Source of the DNA: Candidatus Aquabacterium excrementipullorum
GTDB taxonomy: Bacteria; Pseudomonadota; Gammaproteobacteria; Burkholderiales; Burkholderiaceae_C
DNA length: 57,237 bases
Reading direction: 5' to 3'
Assembly (NCBI GenBank): GCA_019112875.1
Contig: DXIO01000052.1
Coordinates: 1 to 57,237, forward strand
In this document: positions 25,056 to 35,796 of the stretch, piece by piece
Numbering within the stretch: position 1 is the first letter of the stretch
How the letters are laid out: each line of letters opens with the position of its first letter
Notes under the pieces: model-generated
What the model was told of the DNA's origin: nothing
Database searches by the model: none
The model's input: the letters and a program-made list of their open reading frames with translations, nothing else
Made by a program: the position numbers and the translations under genes

Positions 25056-26234
25056 TCAACGCGAGGATCCCCGCGTCAGTTTGCCGAAAGCGGGATCGGG
25101 CCGGCCCTTGAGGATGACATCCCACCAGCCGCGCAGCGAGCCCAGGCCATAGCCCACATGGTAGGCCGCGATCACGCGTGGCAGGTAGGGCAGCAGTTCG
25201 CGCCCCTGGTGGGTGGCGATCAGGCCACTGACCAGCAGCACGGCCACGGCGTAGACCAGGTTCAGTCCGACGAAGAGCCCCGCCGACAGCCCCGCGAAGA
25301 TCCAGGCCAGCCAGGGCCCATGCGGTTGGTACACGCCCGGCCCCATCACTGGCGCGGTGGAGGGGGCCCAGGGCGAGGCGGCCCACAGCAGCGTGAGCAC
25401 GGTCAGCACCAGCAGCGCCAGCCACGCCCCCACGAACAGCCCCGGCACCAGGTGGCGCAGCGAGGCCGCCTGGCCGTGCTTGCGCATCACGAAGGGCTTC
25501 CAGTAGCCGTACTGGCGGTACTGGCGGAACACGTCGGCCACCTGCGCGCGCGGGTGGTAGGTGGAGCGGATGGTGGACGACTGCCACACGCGCCCACCAC
25601 CCTTGTGGATGCGCAAGTTGTGCTCGTCGTCCTGGTTGCGCACCAGGGCCTCGTCGAAGCCGCCGAAGCGCTCGAAGGTTTCACGCGGCCAGGCACCCAG
25701 ATAGACCGTATCGACAGGGCCTTCGTAGCCCAGGTCGCGGGAGCGTGCGCCACCGGCCACCCAGCGCGACTGGAATGCGGCGGCAATGGCCCGCTGCGCG
25801 CGGCCTTCGGGGCCTGGCACGCCCTCGGCCTTCCAGGGGCCACCCACGTTGTCGGCGCCGGTGGCATGCCAGGTGTCCAGGCAACGCGCGATGTAATCGC
25901 CCGCGTAGACGGTGTGCACATCGAGCCGCACGATGAAGCGGCCCTGCGCGCGCTCGATGCAGCGGTTCAGGCCGCACGACACGATGCGGCCCGGGTTGTC
26001 GATCATCACGAAGCGCGGATCGCGCTGGCAGAAGGCGGCGAGGCGCTCGCGCGTGCCGTCGTCGCTCTGGCCGTCGGCGATCAGCGCCTCCAGCGTCCAG
26101 CCCTCGGGCACCTGCTGGGCGGCCACGCTGGCGCAGAAGGCCTCGATGTGGTCGCGCTCGTTGCGGCAGGGCACGATCACCGACACGATGCCGCCCTCGA
26201 GCCTGCTGGGCAACACGCTGGCAGGACCGCTCAA
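25056..26234 (-). CDS. Family 2 glycosyltransferase with C-terminal membrane helices
   Basis: 392 residues from a TTG at 26234 whose first bases overlap the stop of the preceding gene; AGGAG lies 8 nt upstream, and no ATG exists in the proper region. The GT-A fold shows SVIVPCRNERDHIEAF near residue 16, IADGQSDDGTRE near 47, RLDVHTVY in place of the DxD metal motif and NQDDEHNLRI near 195. Residues ~255-360 hold about four membrane helices. It resembles succinoglycan-type (ExoA-like) glycosyltransferases that work on lipid-linked intermediates at the inner membrane. It is in an operon with the GT4 and acetyltransferase genes. Confidence 0.85.
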   Translation of the reverse strand: MSGPASVLPSRLEGGIVSVIVPCRNERDHIEAFCASVAAQQVPEGWTLEALIADGQSDDGTRERLAAFCQRDPRFVMIDNPGRIVSCGLNRCIERAQGRFIVRLDVHTVYAGDYIARCLDTWHATGADNVGGPWKAEGVPGPEGRAQRAIAAAFQSRWVAGGARSRDLGYEGPVDTVYLGAWPRETFERFGGFDEALVRNQDDEHNLRIHKGGGRVWQSSTIRSTYHPRAQVADVFRQYRQYGYWKPFVMRKHGQAASLRHLVPGLFVGAWLALLVLTVLTLLWAASPWAPSTAPVMGPGVYQPHGPWLAWIFAGLSAGLFVGLNLVYAVAVLLVSGLIATHQGRELLPYLPRVIAAYHVGYGLGSLRGWWDVILKGRPDPAFGKLTRGSSR

Positions 26235-27358
26235 GACGCGTTCTCCTGACCGCTCGGCTGTGCGCCCTTGCGCTGCTTGGGGTTGGGCTTGAGGATCTGC
26301 TGGTAGAGCTGCCACATGCGGTCCATCTGGCCACGGCGCGAGGCTTCGCGCTCGATGCGGCGGCGGTTGTGCACGCCCTTGAGCGTGGCGGCGGTCGGGT
26401 CGTCGTGCGCGTCGAGCAGGGCCTGCGTGAGCGCGTCGATGTCGCGCACGGGCGTGAGCCAGCCGCCGCGGCTGTCCACCCACTGGCGGTTGGCCGGCAG
26501 GTCGGAGGCGATGATGGGCAGACCGCAGGCCATGGATTCGAGCACCGACACCGAGGTGGCGTCGCTGGTGGGCACGGACACCGATGCGCGGCAGCGCTGG
26601 ATGGCCTCGATCATCTCGACATCGCCCAGGCGGCCGTGGAAGCGCACCTGCTGCAGCAGGCGCAACGCGGCCACGCGCTCTTCGAGCGCACCCTGCAGCG
26701 GGCCACCACCCAGCAGGTGCAGCCGGGCCTGCGAATGCGGGCGCAGGCTCACGAAGCGCGCGAAGGCCTCGATGATCAGGTCGATGTTGTAGTTGGGCTC
26801 CCACACGCGCAGGCTGACCACCTCGAAATCCGGCGCGGGCGGCGCGGGCAGGAACTTGCCGGTGTCAGCGCCCCACAGGATCTGGTGCACCGGGCCACTG
26901 GGGTGGTAGGACGCGATCTCGTCGACCATCTCGATCGAATCAGCGGTGATCAGATCGGCGCGGCGCAGCGACCAGCGCACGATCATGCGCATCAGGCGGC
27001 TCGCGCGCGGCGTGACCAGGATGTCGGAGCCCCAGGCCGTGAGCACCTTGGGCACGCGCAGGCCACAGGCTGCGGCCCACAGCCCGTAAGACGTCACGTA
27101 ATGGCCATGCACCAGGTTCGGCTTGAAGCGGGCTGCCACCTGGCGCGCCACACGCCGCACTTCGGGCAGCGCCTTGAACCAGCTGGCCTTGTCCTGCCCC
27201 GGGGCGATGACGATGACCTCGCGCGCGCCCGGCACCTCGGCCGGCTGGCGCGTGATCACGATGGCCTCGGCGCCCCGCTCGGCCATGGACGCCACCCAGC
27301 GCCGCGTGTGCACGCTGGACGCATCAGCGAAGAAGAGGATGCGCAAGGGCTGGCTCAC
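26231..27358 (-). CDS. Family 4 glycosyltransferase
   Basis: 375 residues from a GTG at 27358 that overlaps the preceding stop (GTGA); AAGGGG lies 8 nt upstream. The N-terminal Rossmann half begins LRILFFADASSVHTRRWV, with VHGHYVTSYGLW near residue 80. The C-terminal half has the nucleotide-sugar EX7E-like segment SDATSVSVLESMACGLPII near 285. GT4 retaining enzyme of GT-B fold, cytoplasmic, adding a hexose to the growing repeat unit. Sugar and linkage are not determined. Translationally coupled to both neighbours. Confidence 0.88.
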   Translation of the reverse strand: MSQPLRILFFADASSVHTRRWVASMAERGAEAIVITRQPAEVPGAREVIVIAPGQDKASWFKALPEVRRVARQVAARFKPNLVHGHYVTSYGLWAAACGLRVPKVLTAWGSDILVTPRASRLMRMIVRWSLRRADLITADSIEMVDEIASYHPSGPVHQILWGADTGKFLPAPPAPDFEVVSLRVWEPNYNIDLIIEAFARFVSLRPHSQARLHLLGGGPLQGALEERVAALRLLQQVRFHGRLGDVEMIEAIQRCRASVSVPTSDATSVSVLESMACGLPIIASDLPANRQWVDSRGGWLTPVRDIDALTQALLDAHDDPTAATLKGVHNRRRIEREASRRGQMDRMWQLYQQILKPNPKQRKGAQPSGQENAS

Positions 27359-27993
27359 GACGACGGCCCCTTGTGGGCCAGCGCGCGGCGCAGGTTGTCC
27401 TGCCCGGCCCAGGCGGCGTAGACCGCGTGCAGTTCGGGATGCTGGGCCAGCAGCGACGCGTCCATGTCGCGCGTGTCGCCCATCACCTCGGCCCGCTGGC
27501 CCGGCGTGCGCGTGCCGACGATGGCGAAATCGGGCACCTCGCCCGACACGAAGCTGTAGCCCTGCACGATCACGCCCTTGCCGATGCGCGCGCCCGGCGC
27601 GATCACGCAATGCGGCCCGATGAAGCTGTAGGCCCCGATGTGCGTGGACCGGCGCACATAGCCCACCGGATCATGATGGCCCAAATACTGTCGTCCCATG
27701 ATGCGCACCGAGCGGTGGCTGGAGTGGCTCAGGATGGACACGTAGTTGGTGACCTGGCAGCCCTCGTCGATCACCAGGCCGTTGGAGCCGTCGATGCGGT
27801 TGAAGTGACCGATGAAGACGTGGTCGCCCAACACCAAGCCAGCGGGGCCGTCGATCGAGGTGTGCGTGCTGATCCGCGTGGCCGTGCAGTACACGCCATT
27901 GGCATTGCGCCAGCCATAGACGACGCGCGGCCCGGTGAACACCGACAGCAGTCGGGCCAGCGGGCGGATCAGGCTTTGGCGCAGGGCGATCAT
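27355..27993 (-). CDS. Hexapeptide-repeat acetyltransferase
   Basis: 212 residues from the ATG at 27993. The left-handed beta-helix repeat is visible as repeated [IV]-G-x-x-x units: VLGDHVFIGHFNRI, IDEGCQVT, HIGAYSFIGPHCVIAPGARIGKGVIVQGYSF. It belongs to the WbbJ/colanic-acid acetyltransferase group that O-acetylates polysaccharide residues. It lacks the N-terminal Rossmann part expected of PglD, so it is less likely to be the amino-sugar N-acetyltransferase of the pathway, though that is not excluded. It is translationally coupled to the GT4 gene and lies 144 nt after the flippase gene. Confidence 0.85.
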   Translation of the reverse strand: MIALRQSLIRPLARLLSVFTGPRVVYGWRNANGVYCTATRISTHTSIDGPAGLVLGDHVFIGHFNRIDGSNGLVIDEGCQVTNYVSILSHSSHRSVRIMGRQYLGHHDPVGYVRRSTHIGAYSFIGPHCVIAPGARIGKGVIVQGYSFVSGEVPDFAIVGTRTPGQRAEVMGDTRDMDASLLAQHPELHAVYAAWAGQDNLRRALAHKGPSS

Positions 27994-28137
27994 GGGCACG
28001 GCAGAGACACAGCGGTGGTCACCGGGACCACGGAAGGGGGCAAGGAAAGGCTGAAGGGGTAAACCCGGGATTGTCGCCCGCTTTGCCCGGGCCCAGGGAG
28101 AGCACAAGCCCCCAGCCCCCGCGTTTCGGGGCACCCA

Positions 28138-29487
28138 TCAGGTGGGGGCCACCCGCGTCCACAGCGCCCTGAGCGGCAGGCCCGCGTGGCGCAGGAACAC
28201 CGCGTAGGCCACCACGATGGCCAGGATGTAGCCCGTGCTGCTGCCGATGGCCGCGCCCACCGCCCCCATGGACGGCACCAGCGCCAGCGCCACCGACACG
28301 CTGATCGCCAGCGACAGGCAGGCCACCATGCCCGACAGGTGTGGCTTGCCCAGGTGGTTGGTATAGAAGGCCGACAGGCTGGACGCCGCCGCGTAGGCCG
28401 CCACGCCGGGCAGCAGGAAAGCCAGCGGCTCGACGGACGCCCCATAGGCCTCGCCCATCACGCGCGGCACGGCCCACCAGGCCCCGGCCAGCAGCACCGG
28501 CGCCGCCACCAGCGTGGACAGCACGTTGATGCGCACGGCCTGCACCGTCATCGCCGAGGACACGGCCTTGTCCGGGTGGCCGATGCGCGAATAGGCCGAC
28601 ACCGTGACCGACGATGACAGCAGCCACAGCAGCTCGGCCACCGTCACGGCCACCGAGTAGGTGCCCACCACCGCCAGCCCGTGGAAATGCTCCACCAGGA
28701 ACAGCGAGGCGCGGTAGTTGAGCAGGCTGATCACGTTGGTGACACCGATGGTGGCCACGAAGCGCCAGTCCGTCCACCAAGAAGGTCGGCCACCCGCGAA
28801 GACCAGGTCACGCGGCTCACGCGCCTCGTCGTGCCGGGCGCTGTCATGCAGGGCATAGATGGCCGTGAGCACCGCCACCAGCGACTTGCCACTCACCCAG
28901 GCCGTGAGCACCAGCACCGCGGCCGGCGTCTTCCAGGCCACGTCCTGCATCAGCCACCACACCACGGCCAGGCCGGACAGCACCGAGGCCGGCGCCGCCA
29001 CCTGCGCCAAGTTCAGCGGCCACATCCGGCCCCGGCCCATCCACAGACCCGTGGCCGTGGGCACCAGCAGCAGGAACGGCGCGGCCAGCGCCAGCAGCCA
29101 CAGTTGCGCATACGGCAGGGTGTCTGCCCACCAGGACACGCCCAGCAGCACCAGCGCCGCCACCAGCCCCAGGGCCACCGCCGCCCGCAGCACGCTGCGC
29201 AGCAGCGGCAGGGTGGCGCCCGGCTCGCCCGCCTGCTGGCGCGACACCTGCCGGGCCAGCCACAGGCCCAGTCCGGAAAACAGGGTCAGCAGGCCGGATT
29301 CCACCGCCACGAACAGGGCGAAAGCCCCCTGGACCCGGGGTCCCTGGCGGGCCACCAGCACGGTGATGGCCAGGCCCAGCCCCACGATGACCAGCTTGGC
29401 CAGCAGGTTGCCCAGGGCGGCACGGGGCACGGCGGCCCAGGCGCGCCGCCAGGGCGATGTTTCTTCTTGGACAGACATGGGCGACAT
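28138..29487 (-). CDS. Wzx-type polysaccharide flippase
   Basis: 449-residue integral membrane protein with about 12-14 hydrophobic segments, beginning AALGNLLAKLVIVGLGLAIT. It resembles the MOP/PST superfamily of flippases that move undecaprenyl-PP-linked repeat units to the periplasm. Charged residues are few and mostly in loops (GRGRMWPL, HDSARHDEAREP). It is the first gene of the minus-strand block of glycan genes, divergent from lysS 123 nt away. No Wzy polymerase was recognised in the window. Confidence 0.85.
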   Translation of the reverse strand: MSPMSVQEETSPWRRAWAAVPRAALGNLLAKLVIVGLGLAITVLVARQGPRVQGAFALFVAVESGLLTLFSGLGLWLARQVSRQQAGEPGATLPLLRSVLRAAVALGLVAALVLLGVSWWADTLPYAQLWLLALAAPFLLLVPTATGLWMGRGRMWPLNLAQVAAPASVLSGLAVVWWLMQDVAWKTPAAVLVLTAWVSGKSLVAVLTAIYALHDSARHDEAREPRDLVFAGGRPSWWTDWRFVATIGVTNVISLLNYRASLFLVEHFHGLAVVGTYSVAVTVAELLWLLSSSVTVSAYSRIGHPDKAVSSAMTVQAVRINVLSTLVAAPVLLAGAWWAVPRVMGEAYGASVEPLAFLLPGVAAYAAASSLSAFYTNHLGKPHLSGMVACLSLAISVSVALALVPSMGAVGAAIGSSTGYILAIVVAYAVFLRHAGLPLRALWTRVAPT

Positions 29488-29502
29488 TGTGGCGCACGGT
29501 TT

Positions 29503-29508
29503 TACAAT
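29503..29508 (+). promoter_or_regulatory. Possible -10 of the lysS promoter
   Basis: TACAAT at 29503-29508 (within TTTTACAATGG) lies about 100 nt before the lysS ATG at 29611. No strong -35 is visible at standard spacing. Confidence 0.3.
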
Positions 29509-29610
29509 GGAAGGTTAAGTGAGTAGCAACGTACCGTCACCTATCGTCCGTCGTCTGCACCACCTCCTGTATTGCCTTGCTGCCCTAGGGCGGCCCACCG
29601 CGCCCACGCC

Positions 29611-31143
<1,533 letters not shown>

Positions 31144-31170
31144 GGTACTGACCGCACGGAGCGCTCGGGG

Positions 31171-33444
31171 GTGCACGCCAGGCAGCTCACCCCCGTCGCG
31201 CTCGCCCAGCGTCTGCCCTCGCACCTGGTCAATGGGCTGAGCGTCGGCGCAGGCCTGGCCAGCATCGCCACGCTCATCACGCTGGCCGCTGGCCTGCCCG
31301 AGGCGCTCACGGCTTCGGCCGGCGCGGCCGTGGTCAGCATCGCCGACACGGTCACCTCGCCCCACGCCAAGACACGGCCCGTGCTGATGGCCGCCGTGGC
31401 CGCGCTGCTCGTGGCGCTGCTGGTGGCCCTGTGCCAGGGGCACCCCGTGCTGATGGGCCTGGCCGTGCTGGCCATCACCTTCAGCGCCATCCTCTGGACA
31501 GCCTGGGGCAAGCGGGGCGGGCCGCTCACCTTCACGATGATCCTGGCGCTGGTCTTCCAGATGGCGGCCTTCCAGCAAGGCAACCTCGTGGGCGACACGG
31601 TCTGGGAGCACGTGGCCTGGGTGGCCCTGGGCGGTTTCGCCATGGCGGGCTGGGCGATGCTGTCGGTGCGCGTGCTGGCCGCGCGCTACCAGACGCTCGC
31701 CGTGGCCGACAGCCTGCGCGCCCTGGCCAACCTGCTCAGCGCCCAGGCCGACTGGCTGGCCAGCCTGCCGCAACGCCACGCCCAGGGCACCGCCCATGAA
31801 GACGCGCTGCTGCCGCTGGTGCGCCAGCAGGCCGCCATCGCCGACGCGCTGCAGCAGGCGCGCGACCTGCTCTACGAGAAGCCCGACCAGCCGCACGCCC
31901 ACCGCTGGATCCCGGGCTTCATCGCCATCGTCGATGTGCGCGATCTGGTGCTGGCCTGCCAGCTCGACCTGGACCACTGGCCCACCGGCACGCCCGTGCC
32001 CGAGCCGCTGCTGCAGTGGGGCCAGGAGATGCAGTCGCTGGCCGCCCACCTGCACCGTACCGCCAAAGCCGCCGTGCAAGGCCTGCCCTGGCCCGCGCTG
32101 CCCCCGGCTCGCGAAATACCCCACCCCACGCAGGCCGACGAGCGACTGAACACCACGCTGCTCTCGCTGCTGCGCCGCCACGCGCAGATGCGCCGCGGCG
32201 TGCACCGCCTGCGCGACGCCCTGGCCATGCCCGATGCGCAGGCGCTGACGCTGGACACCGCCGTGCTGCAGTCCATGCGCTCGCCGGTGGACTGGCCCCT
32301 GGCCAACCTGCGCGCCGTGCTGACCTGGCGCTCGCCCGTGATGCGCCATGCCGCCCGCACCACCGCGGCCATGGCCTGTGCCTTCGGCCTGGCCCACCTG
32401 CTGCCGTGGACAGCCCACCCGCAATGGCTTCTGATGACCGTGGCCGTGGTGCTGCGCGGCAACCTGGAGCAGACCCTGGCCCGTCGCGATGCACGCGTCA
32501 TCGGCACCATCGCGGGCTGCCTGCTCGCCACCGCCCTGCTGGCCCTGCACCCCGGCGGCGGCGTGGTGCTGCTGATCATGGCGATCGCGCTGAGCATCGC
32601 CCACGCTTACGCGCTGGTGGATTACCGCATCGCCTCGATGGCCGGCGCCATCATGGCCCTGCTGCAGGTCCACACCGCGCAAGGCCACCCGCTGCCGCTG
32701 GCCGCGATGGAGCGCCTGGGCGACACGCTGGTCGGCGCGGGCCTGGCCTGGGGCTTCAGCTACCTGTGGCCCGCCTGGGAGCGCCATCAACTGCCACAAC
32801 TGGTGGCCCGCCTGCTGCGCGCGCAGGCCCGCTACGCGCACCACGTGCTGGGCCAGGGCGTGCAGAGCACCCTGGGCGAACGCGGCAGCCACGCCCGCCG
32901 CGAGGTCTACGACGTGGTGTGGCTGCTCACGCAATCACTGCAGCGCATGCAGAAAGAGCCCTCGTCGCAACGCGCCCGCCTGCGCGATCTGGAAACCGTG
33001 GTGGTGCGAAGCCATCGCCTCACCAGCCAGATCGCTGGCGTGCGCGGCCTGCTGCTGGCCCGCCAGGCGGATTTCGACCCGGCCCAGTCGCTGCGCATGC
33101 TGACGCAGGCCGATGCGCGCATGAGCGCCTTGTTCAGCGACACAGCGGCATCGCCCGTCACCTCTGCCGGCCCTGGCGATGCACAGGTGACACCGTCGTC
33201 TGCAGCGCCCCCCGGCACAGCTTCGGTGGATGCATCGCCCGATCCCTCCGACACCCTGTCCCCGCCCCTGACACCGCTCGAAGACGCCAGCCCCGACCTG
33301 CTGCCCTCCAACACCGCCCTGCTCAGCGCCGAACATCCACAGTCCGTCGACTCGCCCCTGCCCTGGCTGGCCCGCCGCCTGCGCCAGGCCGAGGTGGATG
33401 CTCAGGCCCTCGCGCAGGCCTCACGCAGCTTCACACAGGGCTGA
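31171..33444 (+). CDS. FUSC-family inner-membrane protein (YccS-like)
   Basis: 757 residues from a GTG at 31171, 27 nt after lysS. Two clusters of membrane helices lie near residues 20-180 and 385-545 with a soluble region between, the pattern of the FUSC/YccS/aromatic-acid exporter (AaeB-like) family. The segments TAWGKRGGPLTFT and ARRDARVIGTIAGCLLA are typical. The C-terminal ~110 residues are Ser/Pro/Asp-rich and of low complexity. Function is probably efflux of small acids or an envelope role; the substrate is unknown. Confidence 0.82.
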   Translation: MHARQLTPVALAQRLPSHLVNGLSVGAGLASIATLITLAAGLPEALTASAGAAVVSIADTVTSPHAKTRPVLMAAVAALLVALLVALCQGHPVLMGLAVLAITFSAILWTAWGKRGGPLTFTMILALVFQMAAFQQGNLVGDTVWEHVAWVALGGFAMAGWAMLSVRVLAARYQTLAVADSLRALANLLSAQADWLASLPQRHAQGTAHEDALLPLVRQQAAIADALQQARDLLYEKPDQPHAHRWIPGFIAIVDVRDLVLACQLDLDHWPTGTPVPEPLLQWGQEMQSLAAHLHRTAKAAVQGLPWPALPPAREIPHPTQADERLNTTLLSLLRRHAQMRRGVHRLRDALAMPDAQALTLDTAVLQSMRSPVDWPLANLRAVLTWRSPVMRHAARTTAAMACAFGLAHLLPWTAHPQWLLMTVAVVLRGNLEQTLARRDARVIGTIAGCLLATALLALHPGGGVVLLIMAIALSIAHAYALVDYRIASMAGAIMALLQVHTAQGHPLPLAAMERLGDTLVGAGLAWGFSYLWPAWERHQLPQLVARLLRAQARYAHHVLGQGVQSTLGERGSHARREVYDVVWLLTQSLQRMQKEPSSQRARLRDLETVVVRSHRLTSQIAGVRGLLLARQADFDPAQSLRMLTQADARMSALFSDTAASPVTSAGPGDAQVTPSSAAPPGTASVDASPDPSDTLSPPLTPLEDASPDLLPSNTALLSAEHPQSVDSPLPWLARRLRQAEVDAQALAQASRSFTQG

Positions 33445-33528
33445 AGCGCACCATCGGTGTCCGCGGTGCGCATGGACCGCCGCGTCAACTCATGGCAGGA
33501 TGGCTTCCCCGCTTTCCCCCAAGACGCC

Positions 33529-35766
33529 ATGAGCCAGACCGCCCCCCACGCGCCGGCCAGCGCCCCCACCGTGCTCTCCACCCGCACGGTCCAAGGCGCC
33601 TGCAACCTCTGCGAAGCCATCTGCGGCCTCGAATTCCAGGTCGAGACCACCACGCACGGCGAGCGCATCGCCGCGATCCGAGGCAATGACAAGGACCCGT
33701 TCTCGCGCGGCCACATCTGCCCCAAGGCCGTCGCCCTGAAAGACCTGCACGAAGACCCCGACCGCCTGCGCCTGCCCATGAAGCGCACGGGCGACACCTG
33801 GCAGCAGATCGGCTGGGACGAAGCCTTCGACCTGGTCGCCGACAACCTGGCCCGCGTGCGCGAACAGCACGGTGCCAATGCCGTGGCCGTCTACCAGGGC
33901 AACCCCAACGTGCACAACTGGGGCAACATCACCCACGGCCCCCTGTTCTTCGGCCAGCTCAAGACACGGCACCGCTTCTCGGCCACCTCGGTCGACCAGC
34001 TGCCGCACCACCTCGTCGCGTACTGGCTCTACGGCCACCAGATGCGCATCCCGATTCCCGACATCGACCACACCCGCTTCCTGCTCGTGCTGGGCGGCAA
34101 CCCGCTGGCCTCCAACGGCAGCCTGATGACGGTACCCGATGTGCGCCAACGCCTGAAGGACCTGCGCCAGCGCGGCGGCAAGCTCGTCGTGATCGACCCG
34201 CGCCGCACCGAAACCGCCGCCGTGGCCGACGCCCACCACTTCATCACGCCAGGCACCGATGCCGCCTGGCTGCTCTCGGCCATCCACACGCTGTTCGACG
34301 AGAACCTGGTCGAGCCCGGCCCATTGGGCGACCTGCTCGATCAGCTCGACGCCGTGCGCGCCGCCGTGCAGCCCTTCTCGCCCGAGGCCACCGCCGCGCT
34401 CACCGGCATCGATGCCGCCACCACCCGCGCGTTGGTGCGCCAGCTGGCCGCCGCCGATGGCGCCGCCTGCTACGGCCGCATGGGCGTGTCCACGCAGGCC
34501 CATGGCGTGGTCTGCCAGTGGGCCATCCAGGTCATCAACCTGCTCACCGGCAATGTCGACCGCGAAGGCGGCACGCTGCTCACCGCGCCGGCGGTGGATC
34601 TGATCAAGCTGGGTCTGATGGGCGCCGGCCACCACGACGTGTGGCGCAGCCGCGTGCGTGGCGCGCCCGAGTTCAGCGGCGAGCTGCCTGTCTCGGTGAT
34701 GGCCGAAGAGATGCTCACGCCCGGCAAGGGCCAGATCCGCGCGCTGGTCACGGCCTGCGGCAACCCGGTGCTGTCCACGCCCAATGGCCGGCAGCTCGAC
34801 CAGGCCCTGCAAGGCCTGGACTTCATGGTCGCCATCGACTTCTACCTGAACGAGACCACGCGCCACGCCGATGTGATCCTGCCGCCGACCTGCTTCGTCG
34901 AGCACGACCACTACGACCTGCTGTTCTGGCACCTGGCCGTGCGCAACGCCACCCGCTACAGCCAGGCCATCGTGGCGCCGCAGGCCGGCGCCCTGCACGA
35001 CTGGCAGATCTACACCGAGCTGGCCCGCCGCTACGCGCAGCGCACGTGGGCGCTGGAAAAAGCCAGCGTGGGCCAGCGCCTGCAGGGCCTGGCCAAGCGC
35101 GCCCTGATGGGCCGCCTGCGCCCCGACCAGATGCTGGCCCTGGGCCTGCGCAAGAGCGGCTACCCGCTCACGATGAGGCAGTTGCGCGCCCACCCCGAAG
35201 GCATCGACCTGGGCCCGCTCAAGCCTTCGCTGCTGAAGCTGCTCGGCCAACGCCAGAAGCGCATCAAGCTGCTGCCCGCCGCCATCGCACGCGATCTGCA
35301 CGATGTGCAGGCCCGTGTGGTCGCGGCGGCCCACCCCGATGTGGCGACCAACACCGGGGCAGAACTGCAGCAGACAACGACAGACCTCAAGCTGATCGGC
35401 CGGCGAGACGTGCGCAGCAACAACTCCTGGATGCACAACAGCGCCCGCCTGGTGTCGGGCAAGCCACGCTGCGTGCTGTGGATCCACCCGGCCGATGCGC
35501 AGGCCCGCGCGCTCAGCGAGGGCCAGACCGTGCAGGTCAGCTCACGCGTGGGCGAGGTGCGCGTGCCCGTGCACATCACCGAGGACATCAAGCCCGGCGT
35601 GGTCAGTCTGCCGCACGGCTGGGGCCATGACCGCCAGGGCACGGGCCTGCGGGTGGCCCAGGCCCACGCCGGCGCCAGCCTCAACGACCTGACCGACGAC
35701 CGCCTGACCGACAGCATCAGCGGCAACGCCGCCTTCAGCGCTGTGCCGGTGCGCGTGGCGGCCTGA
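33529..35766 (+). CDS. Molybdopterin-dependent oxidoreductase (DMSO-reductase superfamily)
   Basis: 745 residues from the ATG at 33529. An N-terminal [4Fe-4S] site is formed by Cys25-x2-Cys28-x3-Cys32 and Cys64 (CNLCEAIC, GHICPKA). The bis-MGD domains show GWDEAFDLVA near 105, YQGNPNVHNWGN near 122, LLVLGGNPLASNG near 184, VIDPRRTET near 220 and a C-terminal beta-barrel with NSWMHN and SLPHGWGHDRQG. No twin-arginine signal is present, so it is cytoplasmic. No electron-transfer or membrane-anchor subunit is encoded beside it. No Cys or SeCys is evident at the expected metal-ligand position, so substrate cannot be assigned; formate-dehydrogenase-like or assimilatory roles are possible. Confidence 0.88.
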   Translation: MSQTAPHAPASAPTVLSTRTVQGACNLCEAICGLEFQVETTTHGERIAAIRGNDKDPFSRGHICPKAVALKDLHEDPDRLRLPMKRTGDTWQQIGWDEAFDLVADNLARVREQHGANAVAVYQGNPNVHNWGNITHGPLFFGQLKTRHRFSATSVDQLPHHLVAYWLYGHQMRIPIPDIDHTRFLLVLGGNPLASNGSLMTVPDVRQRLKDLRQRGGKLVVIDPRRTETAAVADAHHFITPGTDAAWLLSAIHTLFDENLVEPGPLGDLLDQLDAVRAAVQPFSPEATAALTGIDAATTRALVRQLAAADGAACYGRMGVSTQAHGVVCQWAIQVINLLTGNVDREGGTLLTAPAVDLIKLGLMGAGHHDVWRSRVRGAPEFSGELPVSVMAEEMLTPGKGQIRALVTACGNPVLSTPNGRQLDQALQGLDFMVAIDFYLNETTRHADVILPPTCFVEHDHYDLLFWHLAVRNATRYSQAIVAPQAGALHDWQIYTELARRYAQRTWALEKASVGQRLQGLAKRALMGRLRPDQMLALGLRKSGYPLTMRQLRAHPEGIDLGPLKPSLLKLLGQRQKRIKLLPAAIARDLHDVQARVVAAAHPDVATNTGAELQQTTTDLKLIGRRDVRSNNSWMHNSARLVSGKPRCVLWIHPADAQARALSEGQTVQVSSRVGEVRVPVHITEDIKPGVVSLPHGWGHDRQGTGLRVAQAHAGASLNDLTDDRLTDSISGNAAFSAVPVRVAA

Positions 35767-35796
35767 CGCCATCGAAGCGCGGACCACGCACGGTTC

